Notes: a model not told the origin generated them from the letters alone. 64,000 nucleotides of DNA from Oceanibaculum indicum P24 (GCF_000299935.1 NZ_AMRL01000009.1:62001-126000), one strand, 5' to 3'. Numbered from the stretch's first letter, positions 7,897 through 17,530 are shown. Program-made: numbers and translations.

Positions 7897-9348
7897 TCAT
7901 GCGTAGGCTCCGATGGATTGCGCGGCATGATCGACATGCCGCTTGGCGACTTCCGCCGCATCGAGGCGACGTGCCTCGCGCTCGGCGGCGTCGCGCAGAC
8001 GTTTGGCGGCGGAAATCCGCGCCAGAACCGGTTCCCTGTTGATGCGGTCGGCCAGTGCCGCATGGGCCTCGTCGGTCCAGGGCAGCTCGCCCTGCGGACG
8101 GGCGGCGGTCGCCTCGATGGCGTCTAGCTCATTGGCGTGCGGCAGGATGTCGAACAGCACGTCGAACAGGGAATTGCAGACTTCCTGGATCATCCAGGAC
8201 GCCCCGGAATAGCCCATGACCGGCGTGCCGGTGTGGCGCCGCACGATGGCACCGGGGTAGGACAACTGGATGAACCGCCCGCGCCCCCTGGTCTCGGCCA
8301 GGTACATGCGCTCGTTGAAGGAGCCGAACAGGATCATCGGCGTCTTCGACAGGGTGAGGTCGCGGACCGACACATTGTCGGTCTTCGCGCCTGGCTTGCG
8401 CGGCACCGCGAAGCTGCAGGGCAGGCCCATTTCCTCTTCCAGGAAGAACCGCACGCCGCGCGTATAGGTCTCGTTGGCGACGATGGCGAAGCTGGCGGTG
8501 GCGAAGAAATCCTGGGTGACGGAGCGCCACAAATCCCACAGCGGCTTCAGCGTGGTGTGCTTCTCGCGCGTGATGAAGGGCTCCGGGTCGAGGCCCAGCA
8601 GTTCGCCCAGCTGGCGCAGGAAGGATGTGGTGGACTGGATGCCGATGGGCGCCTGCAGATAGGGCCGGTCCAGCGTCTCGCACAGCAGCCGGCCGAATTC
8701 GCGGTAGAGGCAGATATTCACCTCGGCATCGGCCAGCCGGCGCACATCGTCCACATGGCTGCCGAGCGGGAAGATCATGTTGATCTCCGCGCCGATGCCT
8801 TCCACCAGCCGGCGGATTTCCGCCAGGTCGGAGGGCATGTTGTAGGTTCCGTAGATCGGCCCGATGATGTTGACCCTGGGCTTTGCCCCTTCCGCGCGCT
8901 TGCGCGCCGCCGGCACCTTGCCGCCCTTGGGTCCGAACTCGGTCCACAGCCATTTCATCGCGCGGTCGGCGCTCTGCCACTGGTCCTCGTCGATGGTGCG
9001 CGGCAGGAAGCGCACGATGTTGGAGCCCTCGGGCGTCACGCCGCCGCCGATCATCTCGGCGATGGAGCCGGTGACGACCACCGCCGGCAGGTCGGGGTCC
9101 AGCGCCTGGCGGGCGCGCTTCATGGCGCCCTCGGTGCCGTGCTGGCCCAGCTCGTCCTCGGACAGGCCGCTGACCACGATGGGCAGTTCATGCGGCGGCA
9201 GCGCATCGGTGTAGTGCAGCACCGAGGTGACCGGCAGATTCTCGCAGCCTACCGGCCCGTCGATGATGACCTGCAGCCCCTTGATCGCGGTGAAGGCATA
9301 GACGCTGCCCCAGTAGCCGCCGGCCCTGTCATGGTCGAGGATCAGCAT
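7897..9348 (-). CDS. bchZ: Chlorophyllide a reductase subunit BchZ
   Basis: A 483-residue nitrogenase-MoFe-like subunit (NifK type). With BchY it forms the catalytic heterotetramer that reduces the B ring of chlorophyllide a, using electrons from BchX. The 4Fe-4S ligand cysteine is Cys35 in [10 protein letters not shown], the same position as in Rhodobacter capsulatus BchZ. The start at 9348 gives the family N-terminus [15 protein letters not shown] and has GGGGAGAG upstream; it overlaps the bchY 3' end by 7 bases, indicating translational coupling. The open frame extends far upstream into bchY but that part is not protein-like. Confidence 0.96.
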   Translation of the reverse strand: MLILDHDRAGGYWGSVYAFTAIKGLQVIIDGPVGCENLPVTSVLHYTDALPPHELPIVVSGLSEDELGQHGTEGAMKRARQALDPDLPAVVVTGSIAEMIGGGVTPEGSNIVRFLPRTIDEDQWQSADRAMKWLWTEFGPKGGKVPAARKRAEGAKPRVNIIGPIYGTYNMPSDLAEIRRLVEGIGAEINMIFPLGSHVDDVRRLADAEVNICLYREFGRLLCETLDRPYLQAPIGIQSTTSFLRQLGELLGLDPEPFITREKHTTLKPLWDLWRSVTQDFFATASFAIVANETYTRGVRFFLEEEMGLPCSFAVPRKPGAKTDNVSVRDLTLSKTPMILFGSFNERMYLAETRGRGRFIQLSYPGAIVRRHTGTPVMGYSGASWMIQEVCNSLFDVLFDILPHANELDAIEATAARPQGELPWTDEAHAALADRINREPVLARISAAKRLRDAAEREARRLDAAEVAKRHVDHAAQSIGAYA

Positions 9349-10892
9349 CCGACGCTCTCCCCACTGTCCACGGCGTTGCGCGACTGTCTGGTGCGCGCGG
9401 CGTATTTCTTGCGGTAGGCGCTGCGATCCTCCGGTACGTCCTGCCAGATGCCCGCCGTGTCGCCGCTGCCCACCCCCTCGAAGAAGGCGTTCATGGCGTC
9501 GAACCGGGACTTGTTGGCGATGGCGGCGTTGATGACCGCCGGCAGGGAGGCGACGCCCGCCGGGCCCATCAGTGGCCGGGCCGAGATCAGGTTGGTGAAG
9601 TACAGCGCCGGGATCGCCGCTTCCTTCGCCTTCTGAACCACCGGGGTGGTACCGATGGCGAGGTCGGGGCGGAATTCCTCGAAGGCGGCGATGTCCTGCT
9701 CCAGCGAGGCGCGGAACCGCAGCTCCACACCCTTTGCCGCCAGCCATTCGGCATCGGCAGCATTGTATTTCGTCTTCGGGCAGGCGGTGCCGACATAGCG
9801 CAGATCGGCGCCCAGCTCGACCAGTAGCCGGCCGACCAGCAGCTCGGAACCTTCATAGCCCGACAGGGTGATCCGGCCCTTGATGCGGTTGCCGGCCAAT
9901 GCGGCCCCGATGGCGCCGCGCATAGCGTTGCGGCTGGCATCGATCTTCGCTTGGGCAACGCCGCAGGCAGCGCCGATGGCCGACAGCCAGGCATCCGTCC
10001 CCTCCAGCCCGACCGGGGCGGAGCCGACGATATCGCGGCCCGCCGCCGTGAATTCGCGGAAGCTGGCGGTGTAGAAGGGATGGATGCCGGCCACCACCGC
10101 GCAGTCCAAAGCACCATAGAGATCGCGCCATTCCCGCACTGGCACGGTCGGTCCGGCGGCCAGCCCCATCGGGTCCAGCATCGCGCCGATGACCACCGGA
10201 TCGGCCGGGAACACCTCGCCCACCAGCGTCACGGTCGGCTTGTCCTGCCGGTTGCCGCGCGGGCGCTGCACCGGCCCGGACGCGGCTTCCTGCCGCGCAT
10301 AGGCCAGCATGGCGCCGGATAGCACATCCTTCGCCTCGGCATGGGTCGGCACGCCGAAGCCCGGCACGTCGATCCCGACGATGCGCACGCCGTTGATATC
10401 CTTCGGCAGCATCTGCAGCGGCACGCCCGAGGCGGTGGGCACACACAGATTGGTGACGATCAGCGCGTCGAACTTCGCCGGATCGGCCATCAGATGGACG
10501 GCATCCACGATGTCCTCGTACAGCTTGCCGGTGACCAGCGTCTCCGAGCTGAAGGGCACATAGCCGACCGACCGCTTCGCGCCATAGAAGTGCGAGGTGA
10601 AGGTCAGGCCATACACGCAGCAGGCCGATCCCGACAGGATAGTGCCGACGCGGCGCATGCGCAGCCCGACGCGCAGCGAGCCGAAGGCCGGGCACATGGA
10701 TTGCGGCTGGTCGTGCGGGCCTTTCGGATAGTCGGTCTCGAACCGGTCCATCAGCGCGTCGTTGCCGGCGGCGCGGGCGGCCGCCCTGGACAGTTCCGCC
10801 CCGCCATGACAGCCGGCAGCGCTGCTGTCCGCGACCGGTGAAGCGGTATCGCGGAGCGTGTCGCGGTCAAGCTGGAGGGTGAGGTCGTCCAT
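9342..10892 (-). CDS. bchY: Chlorophyllide a reductase subunit BchY
   Basis: A 516-residue nitrogenase-like subunit (NifD type), partner of BchZ in the enzyme that turns chlorophyllide into bacteriochlorophyllide. Cysteines in [22 protein letters not shown] and [10 protein letters not shown] are the expected iron-sulfur and nearby ligands. The first about 45 residues are low-complexity and variable, as in other BchY proteins. It starts 15 bases after bchX and overlaps bchZ by 7 bases. No frame interruption is seen. Confidence 0.95.
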   Translation of the reverse strand: MDDLTLQLDRDTLRDTASPVADSSAAGCHGGAELSRAAARAAGNDALMDRFETDYPKGPHDQPQSMCPAFGSLRVGLRMRRVGTILSGSACCVYGLTFTSHFYGAKRSVGYVPFSSETLVTGKLYEDIVDAVHLMADPAKFDALIVTNLCVPTASGVPLQMLPKDINGVRIVGIDVPGFGVPTHAEAKDVLSGAMLAYARQEAASGPVQRPRGNRQDKPTVTLVGEVFPADPVVIGAMLDPMGLAAGPTVPVREWRDLYGALDCAVVAGIHPFYTASFREFTAAGRDIVGSAPVGLEGTDAWLSAIGAACGVAQAKIDASRNAMRGAIGAALAGNRIKGRITLSGYEGSELLVGRLLVELGADLRYVGTACPKTKYNAADAEWLAAKGVELRFRASLEQDIAAFEEFRPDLAIGTTPVVQKAKEAAIPALYFTNLISARPLMGPAGVASLPAVINAAIANKSRFDAMNAFFEGVGSGDTAGIWQDVPEDRSAYRKKYAARTRQSRNAVDSGESVGC

Positions 10893-10907
10893 AAGATGTG
10901 CCTCGGC

Positions 10908-11915
10908 TCAGACGGTGTCGTAGATGACTTCGAGGGACGGCTTGTTCAGCGCGCCGGCCGGGCACATGTCTTCCGCCGTGGCCGGAATGAGCCTGTAATC
11001 GGCACCGGTCTGGCTGGAGTCGAACAGCCCCAGCAGCCCGTCCTGGTCGAGTGGCGTCGGCAGAACCGGCGGGGCTTCCGCGAGGTTGATCGATAATGCC
11101 TCGAACAGCGGGCCCCATTGCGAATCGGGCGAGCCGATGATCTGGTAATTGGCGCTCTTGCGGCGGATATCCTCGTCCTGCGGAATCGCCGCCAGGACCG
11201 GGATGCCGACCGCCTCTGCGAAGGCCTGCGCCTCGCCGGTGCCGTCATCCTTGTTGATGACCAGCCCGGCGACGCCGACATTGCCGCCCAGATTGCGGAA
11301 ATACTTCACCGCCGAGCAGACATTGTTGGCGACATAGAGTGATTGCAGGTCGTTCGAGCCGACGACGACGACCTTCTGGCACATGTCGCGGGCGATCGGC
11401 AGGCCGAAGCCGCCGCACACCACGTCGCCCAGGAAGTCGAGCAGGACATAGTCGAAGTCCCAGTCGTGGAAGCCCAGCTTCTCCAGCGTCTCGAAGCCGT
11501 GGATGATGCCGCGCCCGCCGCAGCCGCGCCCGACTTCCGGGCCGCCCAGCTCCATGGCGAACACGCCGTCGCGCTTGAAGCAGACATCGGAGATGCTGAC
11601 CTCCAGCCCGGCTTCCTTGCGCTGCGAGGCGGTCTGGATGATGGTCGGGCAGGCGCGCCCGCCGAACAGCAGCGAGGTGGTGTCGCTCTTCGGGTCGCAG
11701 CCGATCAGCAGCACCTTCTTGCCCAGCCGCGCCAGCATGTAGGACAGGTTGGCCAGCGTGAAGCTCTTGCCGATGCCGCCCTTGCCGTAGATCGCGATGA
11801 TCTGGGTTTCCTTGGTCACCGGGCCGGTTGCCGGGGCATCGGGCTCGATGGCGGCTTCCGCGCGCAGATCCTGGTGCATGTCACGGCGGGCAGCGGCGCC
11901 TGTGTCGAGTTTCAT
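10908..11915 (-). CDS. bchX: Chlorophyllide a reductase iron protein BchX
   Basis: A 335-residue NifH-like ATPase that delivers electrons to BchYZ. The P-loop is YGKGGIGKSF (about residues 43-52). The two cysteines that bridge the 4Fe-4S cluster between subunits lie in GRGCGGRG and GDVVCGGFG. A leader of about 35 residues precedes the conserved core, longer than in NifH, as usual for BchX. The start has GGAGGAA 6 bases upstream and overlaps the bchC stop as ATGA (11912-11915). Confidence 0.96.
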   Translation of the reverse strand: MKLDTGAAARRDMHQDLRAEAAIEPDAPATGPVTKETQIIAIYGKGGIGKSFTLANLSYMLARLGKKVLLIGCDPKSDTTSLLFGGRACPTIIQTASQRKEAGLEVSISDVCFKRDGVFAMELGGPEVGRGCGGRGIIHGFETLEKLGFHDWDFDYVLLDFLGDVVCGGFGLPIARDMCQKVVVVGSNDLQSLYVANNVCSAVKYFRNLGGNVGVAGLVINKDDGTGEAQAFAEAVGIPVLAAIPQDEDIRRKSANYQIIGSPDSQWGPLFEALSINLAEAPPVLPTPLDQDGLLGLFDSSQTGADYRLIPATAEDMCPAGALNKPSLEVIYDTV

Positions 11916-12850
11916 GCGGCATTCCTCCAGTCGATCACCATTTTCAGGCAGCTTCGGTCGGTGAAGGCTGTCCGATAGGCGGTCTGCGCCTGTTGTGGCG
12001 CTGCGTGATGGGTGATGAGGCCGGCCAGCGACAGGCGCTGCGCCTCGATGAGGCTCAGCACGGCCTGGATGTCGGCGGGCCGGAACTCGGCGGCGATGGA
12101 AACGGAAATCTCGCGCATGAAAGCCGGCACGAAGCCGAAGGACACGCGCTCGCCATAGAAGCCGGCCAGCACCACCTCGCCACCCTTACCGAGGCGGGCG
12201 ATGGCGGCATCGAGGGCGGCCATATTGCCGCTGGCCTCGATGGCGGCGGCATAGCGGCCAGACACATCCTCCGACGGATCGATAACCGGATAGAGCCCGC
12301 CGCTGTCGCGGCGCTCGGAGGCGGTCTCCCAGACGGTCGGCGGCTCGTGGCCCTGCGCGGTGATGATGCGTGCTGCTAGCCGCCCGACGACGCCATGGCC
12401 GATCACCAGCCCCGGTGCCTGGCGGGCCCTGCTGACGGCATTGTGCGCCGTAGCGGCCAGGGCCAGCAGGGTGGCCTCCTCGGCGATCTGCGGATCGACC
12501 GGCACGGTGCGCGCGCCGGCAACGACCAGCCGCGCCGCGTTGGCGCCGAACAGGCCAGCCGCGTCGGTATAGCAGCTGGCGCCGGGTACGAAGATCGTCT
12601 CGCCTACACGCCGCCCGGAAGCGGGGCCGGCCTCGATCACCCGCGCTACCGACTCATAGCCGGGAACCAGCGGGTAGCCCATGCCAGGGAAGCTGGGCAT
12701 GGCGCCTTCATAGAGGAGTTTTTCGGTGCCGGTGGAAATGCCGCTGAACAGGGTTTCAGCAACGACATCGCCTTCACCGGGCCGGCTGAGCGACACGCGC
12801 CGGACGTCGAGCGTCCCAGGCCTCTCGAAAACGATAGCGTCGGTTTGCAT
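11912..12850 (-). CDS. bchC: 3-hydroxyethyl bacteriochlorophyllide a dehydrogenase
   Basis: A 312-residue zinc-type alcohol-dehydrogenase-like protein that oxidises the C3 hydroxyethyl group to acetyl in bacteriochlorophyll a synthesis. Features are the GISTGTEKLLYEG and PLVPGYESVARV segments of the substrate domain and the nucleotide-binding VIGHGVVGRLAARI. AAAGGACA precedes the ATG. It has its own promoter, covered by a pair of PpsR-type palindromes, so it can head a bchCXYZ-puf transcript in addition to read-through from crtEF. It overlaps bchX by 4 bases. Confidence 0.94.
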   Translation of the reverse strand: MQTDAIVFERPGTLDVRRVSLSRPGEGDVVAETLFSGISTGTEKLLYEGAMPSFPGMGYPLVPGYESVARVIEAGPASGRRVGETIFVPGASCYTDAAGLFGANAARLVVAGARTVPVDPQIAEEATLLALAATAHNAVSRARQAPGLVIGHGVVGRLAARIITAQGHEPPTVWETASERRDSGGLYPVIDPSEDVSGRYAAAIEASGNMAALDAAIARLGKGGEVVLAGFYGERVSFGFVPAFMREISVSIAAEFRPADIQAVLSLIEAQRLSLAGLITHHAAPQQAQTAYRTAFTDRSCLKMVIDWRNAA

Positions 12851-12890
12851 GACTTGTGTCCTTTCGGACAGCAGAAACCCAAATGCGTAC

Positions 12891-12934
12891 TGTCATAGTA
12901 AATTTACATTTAAGAGTGTCAATTAATATTTACA
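12891..12934 (-). promoter_or_regulatory. bchC promoter with tandem PpsR/CrtJ palindromes
   Basis: Two perfect TGT-N12-ACA palindromes lie at 12891-12908 and 12917-12934, separated by exactly 8 bp. A sigma70-like promoter reads toward bchC: -35 TTGACA (complement of 12917-12922), 16-bp spacer, -10 TACTAT (complement of 12895-12900). Each palindrome covers one promoter element. This is the layout known for bchC in Rhodobacter capsulatus, where PpsR/CrtJ binds cooperatively and represses under oxygen. Confidence 0.9.
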
Positions 12935-12955
12935 CATTAAGGATGGAATCTGCCG

Positions 12956-14122
12956 TCAACGGCGCGCAACAATCAGCGTTGCGAGTAGCGGATTGGCGGT
13001 CTGTACGATGCGGGGCGCCTGGAATCCGGCCTCTGTCAGCAGGGCCATGATGTCGCCCGTGCCGCGGCAGCGACCGGACCCCATGGCGAGGAAGTAGAGC
13101 GAGAAATAGCTGGCCGCGAGGCGTGCGCCCTCTGACGGGCCGGCCATCGCTTCCGCCACCACCAGATGCGTGCCGGGCTTCAGGGAGCGGTGCAGGTTAC
13201 CGAGGATGCGGCGGGCCCGGTCATCATCATGGTCGCACAGGATGCGGATCAGGGTGACGCAGTCGGAATCATTGGGGAGGGGAGTTTGGACGAAGTCGCC
13301 GCCCTGCACGCGGCTGCGGCCCGCCAAGCCCTGTTCAGCCAGATGCTGTTGCGCCCGTTCCGCGACGGCGGGCAGGTCGAACAGCCGTAATTCGAGCGCA
13401 GGATGCGCCCCGCCGGCCTCGGCCAGGAAGGCGCCATCGCCGCCGCCGATATCCAGCAGGCAGCGATACCGGCTGAAATCATGCGCGCCCAGCACGCAAT
13501 CGGCGATCATCGCCTGGCTGAGCCGCATGAGGGATGAATAGGGGGCCACCGCTGCCGTATCCAGCCCGGCGGCATCCCCGCCGCGCGCATAGGCCCAGAA
13601 GCGGGCAAGCTCGGTGTCGCCTGCCGTGCCGCGCAGCAGCCCGTCGAGATCGCCGAGGTCACGGTAGAAAATGTCATGGTGGCGGATCATCGCGGCCAGC
13701 CCGGCATCGCCCGCGATCACCGCGCCGGCATCGTCCAGCATCCAGAAATCCGGCGCCATCTCGCGGACCAGCGCCAGCCGTTCGGCCTGCTCCAGCAGCA
13801 GCCGCAGCCGCGCGGGATCGAGGCCGCAGGCCTGTGCCAGCGCGCCGGTCGTCTGGCCGCCATCTGCAAGCAGGCCGAACAGGTCCAGCCGCACGCAGCT
13901 GCCGAGGATCTGGCTGTGGACGAAACCGGCGGTCAGCCGGAACAGATGGTTGGCCTTGCGGTTGGCGATCCATCGGGCAACTGGCAGGCGGGCCATCAGC
14001 CGCCGGAAGCCGGGCGAGCCGATCTGGCGATTGCGCCAGTGCCGCAGGCGGATCGCCAGCGACGGTGGCGGGGCCGGTTGCGTCTCCCGCGCGGGTTCCG
14101 CTATGCCGGCGCCGCCTGCCAT
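12956..14122 (-). CDS. crtF: Demethylspheroidene/hydroxyneurosporene O-methyltransferase
   Basis: A 388-residue S-adenosylmethionine-dependent O-methyltransferase that methylates the tertiary hydroxyl groups of acyclic carotenoids (spirilloxanthin series). It has an N-terminal dimerisation/winged-helix region and a C-terminal Rossmann domain with LLDIGGGDGAF (motif I, about residues 235-245), then FDLPAV and the late motif LKPGTHLVVAEAM. It follows crtE by 7 bases. The bchC promoter lies just beyond its stop. Confidence 0.93.
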   Translation of the reverse strand: MAGGAGIAEPARETQPAPPPSLAIRLRHWRNRQIGSPGFRRLMARLPVARWIANRKANHLFRLTAGFVHSQILGSCVRLDLFGLLADGGQTTGALAQACGLDPARLRLLLEQAERLALVREMAPDFWMLDDAGAVIAGDAGLAAMIRHHDIFYRDLGDLDGLLRGTAGDTELARFWAYARGGDAAGLDTAAVAPYSSLMRLSQAMIADCVLGAHDFSRYRCLLDIGGGDGAFLAEAGGAHPALELRLFDLPAVAERAQQHLAEQGLAGRSRVQGGDFVQTPLPNDSDCVTLIRILCDHDDDRARRILGNLHRSLKPGTHLVVAEAMAGPSEGARLAASYFSLYFLAMGSGRCRGTGDIMALLTEAGFQAPRIVQTANPLLATLIVARR

Positions 14123-14129
14123 GGCGGGC

Positions 14130-14999
14130 CTAGGCGGCGCTGGCGGGCAGCTTGGCCGGCATCAGACGCGTCGCCTCCTTGCGGATCATTGCCTTCATGC
14201 TCTCCGCGCCGGGGCAGTCCGGCACATTGTCCGCCGCCGTCTCGACCAGCTTGCGCAGATGTCGCAGCGTATCCTCGACACCCAGCTGGGCGACGATGTT
14301 CGGCTTGCCGTTACGCTGATCCTGCCCGGCCGGCTTGCCCATGCTGCCGGTTTCGCCAACCGTGTCGTAGAGATCGTCGGCCACCTGATAGGCCGCGCCC
14401 AGCGCCTTGGCGAGGGCGATCCAGTCACGCGGATTGCCGGAGGCGGCAATGGCACCGGCCGAGACCGCGCCCACAAACAGGGAGGCCGTCTTGGCCTGGT
14501 GATAACTGCCGAGATGCATGTCCGGCTCGCTCTCCCAGGCTTGACCGGCGACAAGCCCGTGCGGTGATCCAACCGCCGTGGCGATGGTGGCGACCAGCGG
14601 CGCGGTCAGCGCGGGTGTCAGCATGGTCTCCCGCGCCAGCGTCTCGAAGGCGGCCACGATCAGCCCGTCACCGGTCAGCAGCGCGATCTCCTCGCCGAAG
14701 GCGACATGAACGGTCGGCTTGTCACGGCGCACCGCCGCATCGTCGAAGCAGGGCATGTCGTCATGCACCAGCGAGGCGCAATGCAGCAGCTCGATGGCCA
14801 CCGCCGCCGCCGTCGCCGCGCGGGCGTGCCGGTCGCCGCAGGCCAGCGCCACCGCAAGGCACAGTCGGGGCCGGATGCGAGCGCCGCCTGGGAAGACCGC
14901 GTGGCGCAGCGCGCCGGCCAGCTTCGCCGGGCAGCGGCCCGATGTGGAATGATGCAAGGCCATGTGAAGGCCGGTCTCGATGCGCTCAGCGATATCCAT
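14130..14999 (-). CDS. crtE: Geranylgeranyl diphosphate synthase
   Basis: A 289-residue trans-prenyltransferase that builds C20 geranylgeranyl diphosphate for phytoene and for the esterifying alcohol of bacteriochlorophyll. Both aspartate-rich motifs are present: HDDMPCFDD (first) and QVADDLYD (second), plus FPGGARIRPRLCL near the N-terminus. First gene of the minus-strand superoperon, reading away from crtD across a region with two PpsR sites. Confidence 0.95.
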   Translation of the reverse strand: MDIAERIETGLHMALHHSTSGRCPAKLAGALRHAVFPGGARIRPRLCLAVALACGDRHARAATAAAVAIELLHCASLVHDDMPCFDDAAVRRDKPTVHVAFGEEIALLTGDGLIVAAFETLARETMLTPALTAPLVATIATAVGSPHGLVAGQAWESEPDMHLGSYHQAKTASLFVGAVSAGAIAASGNPRDWIALAKALGAAYQVADDLYDTVGETGSMGKPAGQDQRNGKPNIVAQLGVEDTLRHLRKLVETAADNVPDCPGAESMKAMIRKEATRLMPAKLPASAA

Positions 15000-15021
15000 G
15001 GGCGGTCTCCCTGCGCACGTT

Positions 15022-15065
15022 TGTAAATTTACTTATACATAGTGTACTGTAAAAAATAATTGACA
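15022..15065. promoter_or_regulatory. Divergent crtE/crtD control region with tandem PpsR/CrtJ palindromes
   Basis: Two perfect TGT-N12-ACA palindromes at 15022-15039 and 15048-15065 are separated by exactly 8 bp, as at bchC. The region is AT-rich against GC-rich neighbours and holds the start sites of both crtE (minus) and crtD (plus). A weak TTATTT-N16-TATAAG pair could serve crtE; no clear -35/-10 pair is visible for crtD. Repression in air is inferred from the known role of PpsR. Confidence 0.87.
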
Positions 15066-15098
15066 CCTAGACTCAAAATGCCTCGTCCGGAGCGGCCC

Positions 15099-16649
15099 AT
15101 GGTGAAGGCGGATACTCCGAAAATCGTGATTGTCGGCGCCGGGGCCGGCGGGCTGGCCGCGGCCATCGCGCTGGGGGCTGCCGGCTATCGCGTGCTGGTG
15201 CTGGAGGCGGCGGACGGGCCGGGCGGCAAGCTCAGGCAGGTCACGACGGCCGGACAAGCCTATGATGCCGGGCCGACGGTGCTGACCATGAAATGGGTGT
15301 TCGACGCACTGCTCGCGCGCTGCGGGCTGCGGCTGGAAGACGGGCTAGGTCTCACCCGCGCGGATGTGATCGCCCGGCATTACTGGAAGGGCGGGGCCTG
15401 CCTCGACCTGGTCGCCGACCCCGAAGAGAGCCGCCGCGCCATCGGTGATTTCGCCGGCGCGCGCAATGCGGAGGGCTTCCGGCGCTTTGCCGAGGATAGC
15501 GCGCGCGTCTTCGCGCTGCTGCGCGACAGCTTCATCGATGCGGCGCGGCCCAACCCGGTGTCGCTGTCGAACCGCATCGGCCTGCACCGGCCGGGCGCGC
15601 TGTTCGCCCTGCAACCCTTCACCACCCTGTGGTCGGCGCTGGGCCGCTATTTCCCCGATCCCCGGCTGCGCCAGCTGTTCGGGCGCTATGCCACCTATTG
15701 CGGTTCCTCGCCTTTCCTGTCGCCGGCAACGCTGATGCTGGTCGCCCATGTCGAGCAGGACGGGTTATGGCTGGTGGAGGGCGGCATGCATGCGCTGGCG
15801 CGCCGGCTTGCCGCCATTGCCGAGGGGCTGGGTGTTACCTTCCGCTATGGCGCGTCGGTGCGGACGATCCGTGGCGATAGTGCCGGGCGGGCCGTGACGG
15901 GCGTCGAGCTGGAAAGCGGGCAATTCATCCCGGCCAGCCAGGTCATCTATAATGGCGATGCCGCCGCGCTGGGAGCCCTGCTCGGCCAGCCGGCGCAGCC
16001 GCAGCCAGCCGGGCGGTCCCTGTCGGCGCTGGTGGTGTGCGGGCCGGCCAAGCCGCGCGGCGTGCCTCTGGCGCACCATACGGTGTTCTTCTCGGAGGAT
16101 TACCGTGGCGAGTTCGAGGCGATCTTCCGCCATGGCCGCCCGCCCGAGGACCCCACGATCTATCTCTGCGCCCAGGACCGCGACGCCTCCGGCCGGCTGA
16201 AAGCAGGACGGGTGGCGGGCGAGGCCGAGCGGCTCTATGCCCTCATGAACATGCCGGCGGATGGCGACCGGCGCCTCTATCAGGAAAGCGATATCGAACG
16301 ATGCCTTACCGCAATGGACCGCCGGCTGGCGGCGAACGGCCTGACGGCCGGGCGCCTCCGGGAGGCACAGATCGTTACCACGCCGGACCGGTTCGCGGCC
16401 CTCTATCCGGGCAGCGGTGGGGCGCTGTACGGCCGGGCCTCGCACGGCTGGATGGCCTCGTTCAGCCGGCCGGGATCGCGCGGGCCGCTGCAGGGTCTCT
16501 ATCTGGCCGGGGGCAGCGTGCATCCGGGGCCGGGCGTGCCGATGGCGGCGCTGTCGGGCAAGCTGGCGGCGGACCGGCTGATGGCGGATATGGGTTCGAC
16601 CGGCCGGTCCCGGCTGGCGGCTACCGCTGGTGGTATGTCGATGCGGTGA
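15099..16649 (+). CDS. crtD: Methoxyneurosporene/hydroxyneurosporene desaturase
   Basis: A 516-residue FAD-dependent desaturase related to CrtI that introduces C3,4 double bonds in acyclic xanthophylls. The dinucleotide fold VIVGAGAGGLAAAIAL lies near the N-terminus; the C-terminal LYLAGGSVHPGPGVPMAALSG flavin motif is intact. Start chosen at 15099 because CGGAG precedes it; ATG 15078 would add 7 residues but lacks a ribosome site. The last about 18 codons also encode, in another frame, residues that look like the conserved N-terminal part of CrtC. Its TGA overlaps the proposed crtC start GTG. Confidence 0.93.
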   Translation: MVKADTPKIVIVGAGAGGLAAAIALGAAGYRVLVLEAADGPGGKLRQVTTAGQAYDAGPTVLTMKWVFDALLARCGLRLEDGLGLTRADVIARHYWKGGACLDLVADPEESRRAIGDFAGARNAEGFRRFAEDSARVFALLRDSFIDAARPNPVSLSNRIGLHRPGALFALQPFTTLWSALGRYFPDPRLRQLFGRYATYCGSSPFLSPATLMLVAHVEQDGLWLVEGGMHALARRLAAIAEGLGVTFRYGASVRTIRGDSAGRAVTGVELESGQFIPASQVIYNGDAAALGALLGQPAQPQPAGRSLSALVVCGPAKPRGVPLAHHTVFFSEDYRGEFEAIFRHGRPPEDPTIYLCAQDRDASGRLKAGRVAGEAERLYALMNMPADGDRRLYQESDIERCLTAMDRRLAANGLTAGRLREAQIVTTPDRFAALYPGSGGALYGRASHGWMASFSRPGSRGPLQGLYLAGGSVHPGPGVPMAALSGKLAADRLMADMGSTGRSRLAATAGGMSMR

Positions 16650-17530
16650 GCGATTGCGGCCAGCACGCGCTGGTGGTCATCGCCTTTATCGGCTCCGTCT
16701 TCTCGCCCTATTACCATTGGGCGGGCCGGCGCGAGCCGGAAAATCATGTCGCCTTCAACGTGGCCCTCTATGGGCCGGGCGGCGCCTGCTGGGCAATGAC
16801 CGAGCGCGGGCGCGGCAGCCTGTCGCGCGGCCCGGACGGGATTCGGATCGGCGGCAGCAGCCTGCACATGGACGGTTCGGCGCTGCATATCGTCTTTGAT
16901 GAAATGTCCCTGCCCTGGCCCGGCCAGCGCCTGCTGCCGCGCCGCATCGCCGGCAGCATCCGACTGGTGCCGGATACGGTGACGAACGACAGTTTCGCGC
17001 TCGATCCTGCAGGCCATCACCATTGGGCGCCGCGCCTGCCCGCCGGACGCGTAACTGTCGAGGCCGATGCCGTTCCCGCCGGCGGCTGGCGCGGGCACGG
17101 CTATCACGATTCCAACTGGGGCGACCGGCCGCTGGAAAGCGACTTCGCCGGTTGGGACTGGGCGCGCGGGCGGACGGCGGCAGGCGATACCCTCATCCTC
17201 TACGATGCACGGCTGCGCGATGGCACGGGCCGGCATCTGGCCCTGCGGCTTCGCGATGGCGCGCTCACGCCTGTTCCGGTCCTTGCGCGTCAGGAACTGC
17301 CACGCGGTTTCTGGGGTGTGCGGGCCGGAATATCCTGCGACAGCGATGCCACGCCAGAGATGGTATGCACGCTGGAGGACAGCCCGTTCTACCGGCGCAG
17401 CCTCGTGCAAACAGTGCTGGGCGGTGAGCAGGTCGGGATGATGCAGGAAAGCCTGGATTGCCGCCGTCTCGCCAGCCCGATGGTGCGGCTGATGCTGCCC
17501 TTCCGCATGCCGCGCCGGGCCGGTTCCTAG
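16646..17530 (+). CDS. crtC: Hydroxyneurosporene synthase (acyclic carotenoid 1,2-hydratase)
   Basis: A protein of about 294 residues that adds water to the terminal double bonds of neurosporene or lycopene. Family hallmarks are VIAFIGSVFSPYYHWAGR, FNVALYGPGGACWAMTERG, GHGYHDSNWGDRPLE and DFAGWDWARG. The start is uncertain: GTG 16646 overlaps the crtD stop as GTGA, but the frame continues upstream inside crtD and encodes GGYRWWYVDA, which is conserved in CrtC, with no ATG, GTG or TTG nearby. Convergent with the minus-strand small gene at its stop (the two stops overlap). Confidence 0.9.
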   Translation: MSDCGQHALVVIAFIGSVFSPYYHWAGRREPENHVAFNVALYGPGGACWAMTERGRGSLSRGPDGIRIGGSSLHMDGSALHIVFDEMSLPWPGQRLLPRRIAGSIRLVPDTVTNDSFALDPAGHHHWAPRLPAGRVTVEADAVPAGGWRGHGYHDSNWGDRPLESDFAGWDWARGRTAAGDTLILYDARLRDGTGRHLALRLRDGALTPVPVLARQELPRGFWGVRAGISCDSDATPEMVCTLEDSPFYRRSLVQTVLGGEQVGMMQESLDCRRLASPMVRLMLPFRMPRRAGS

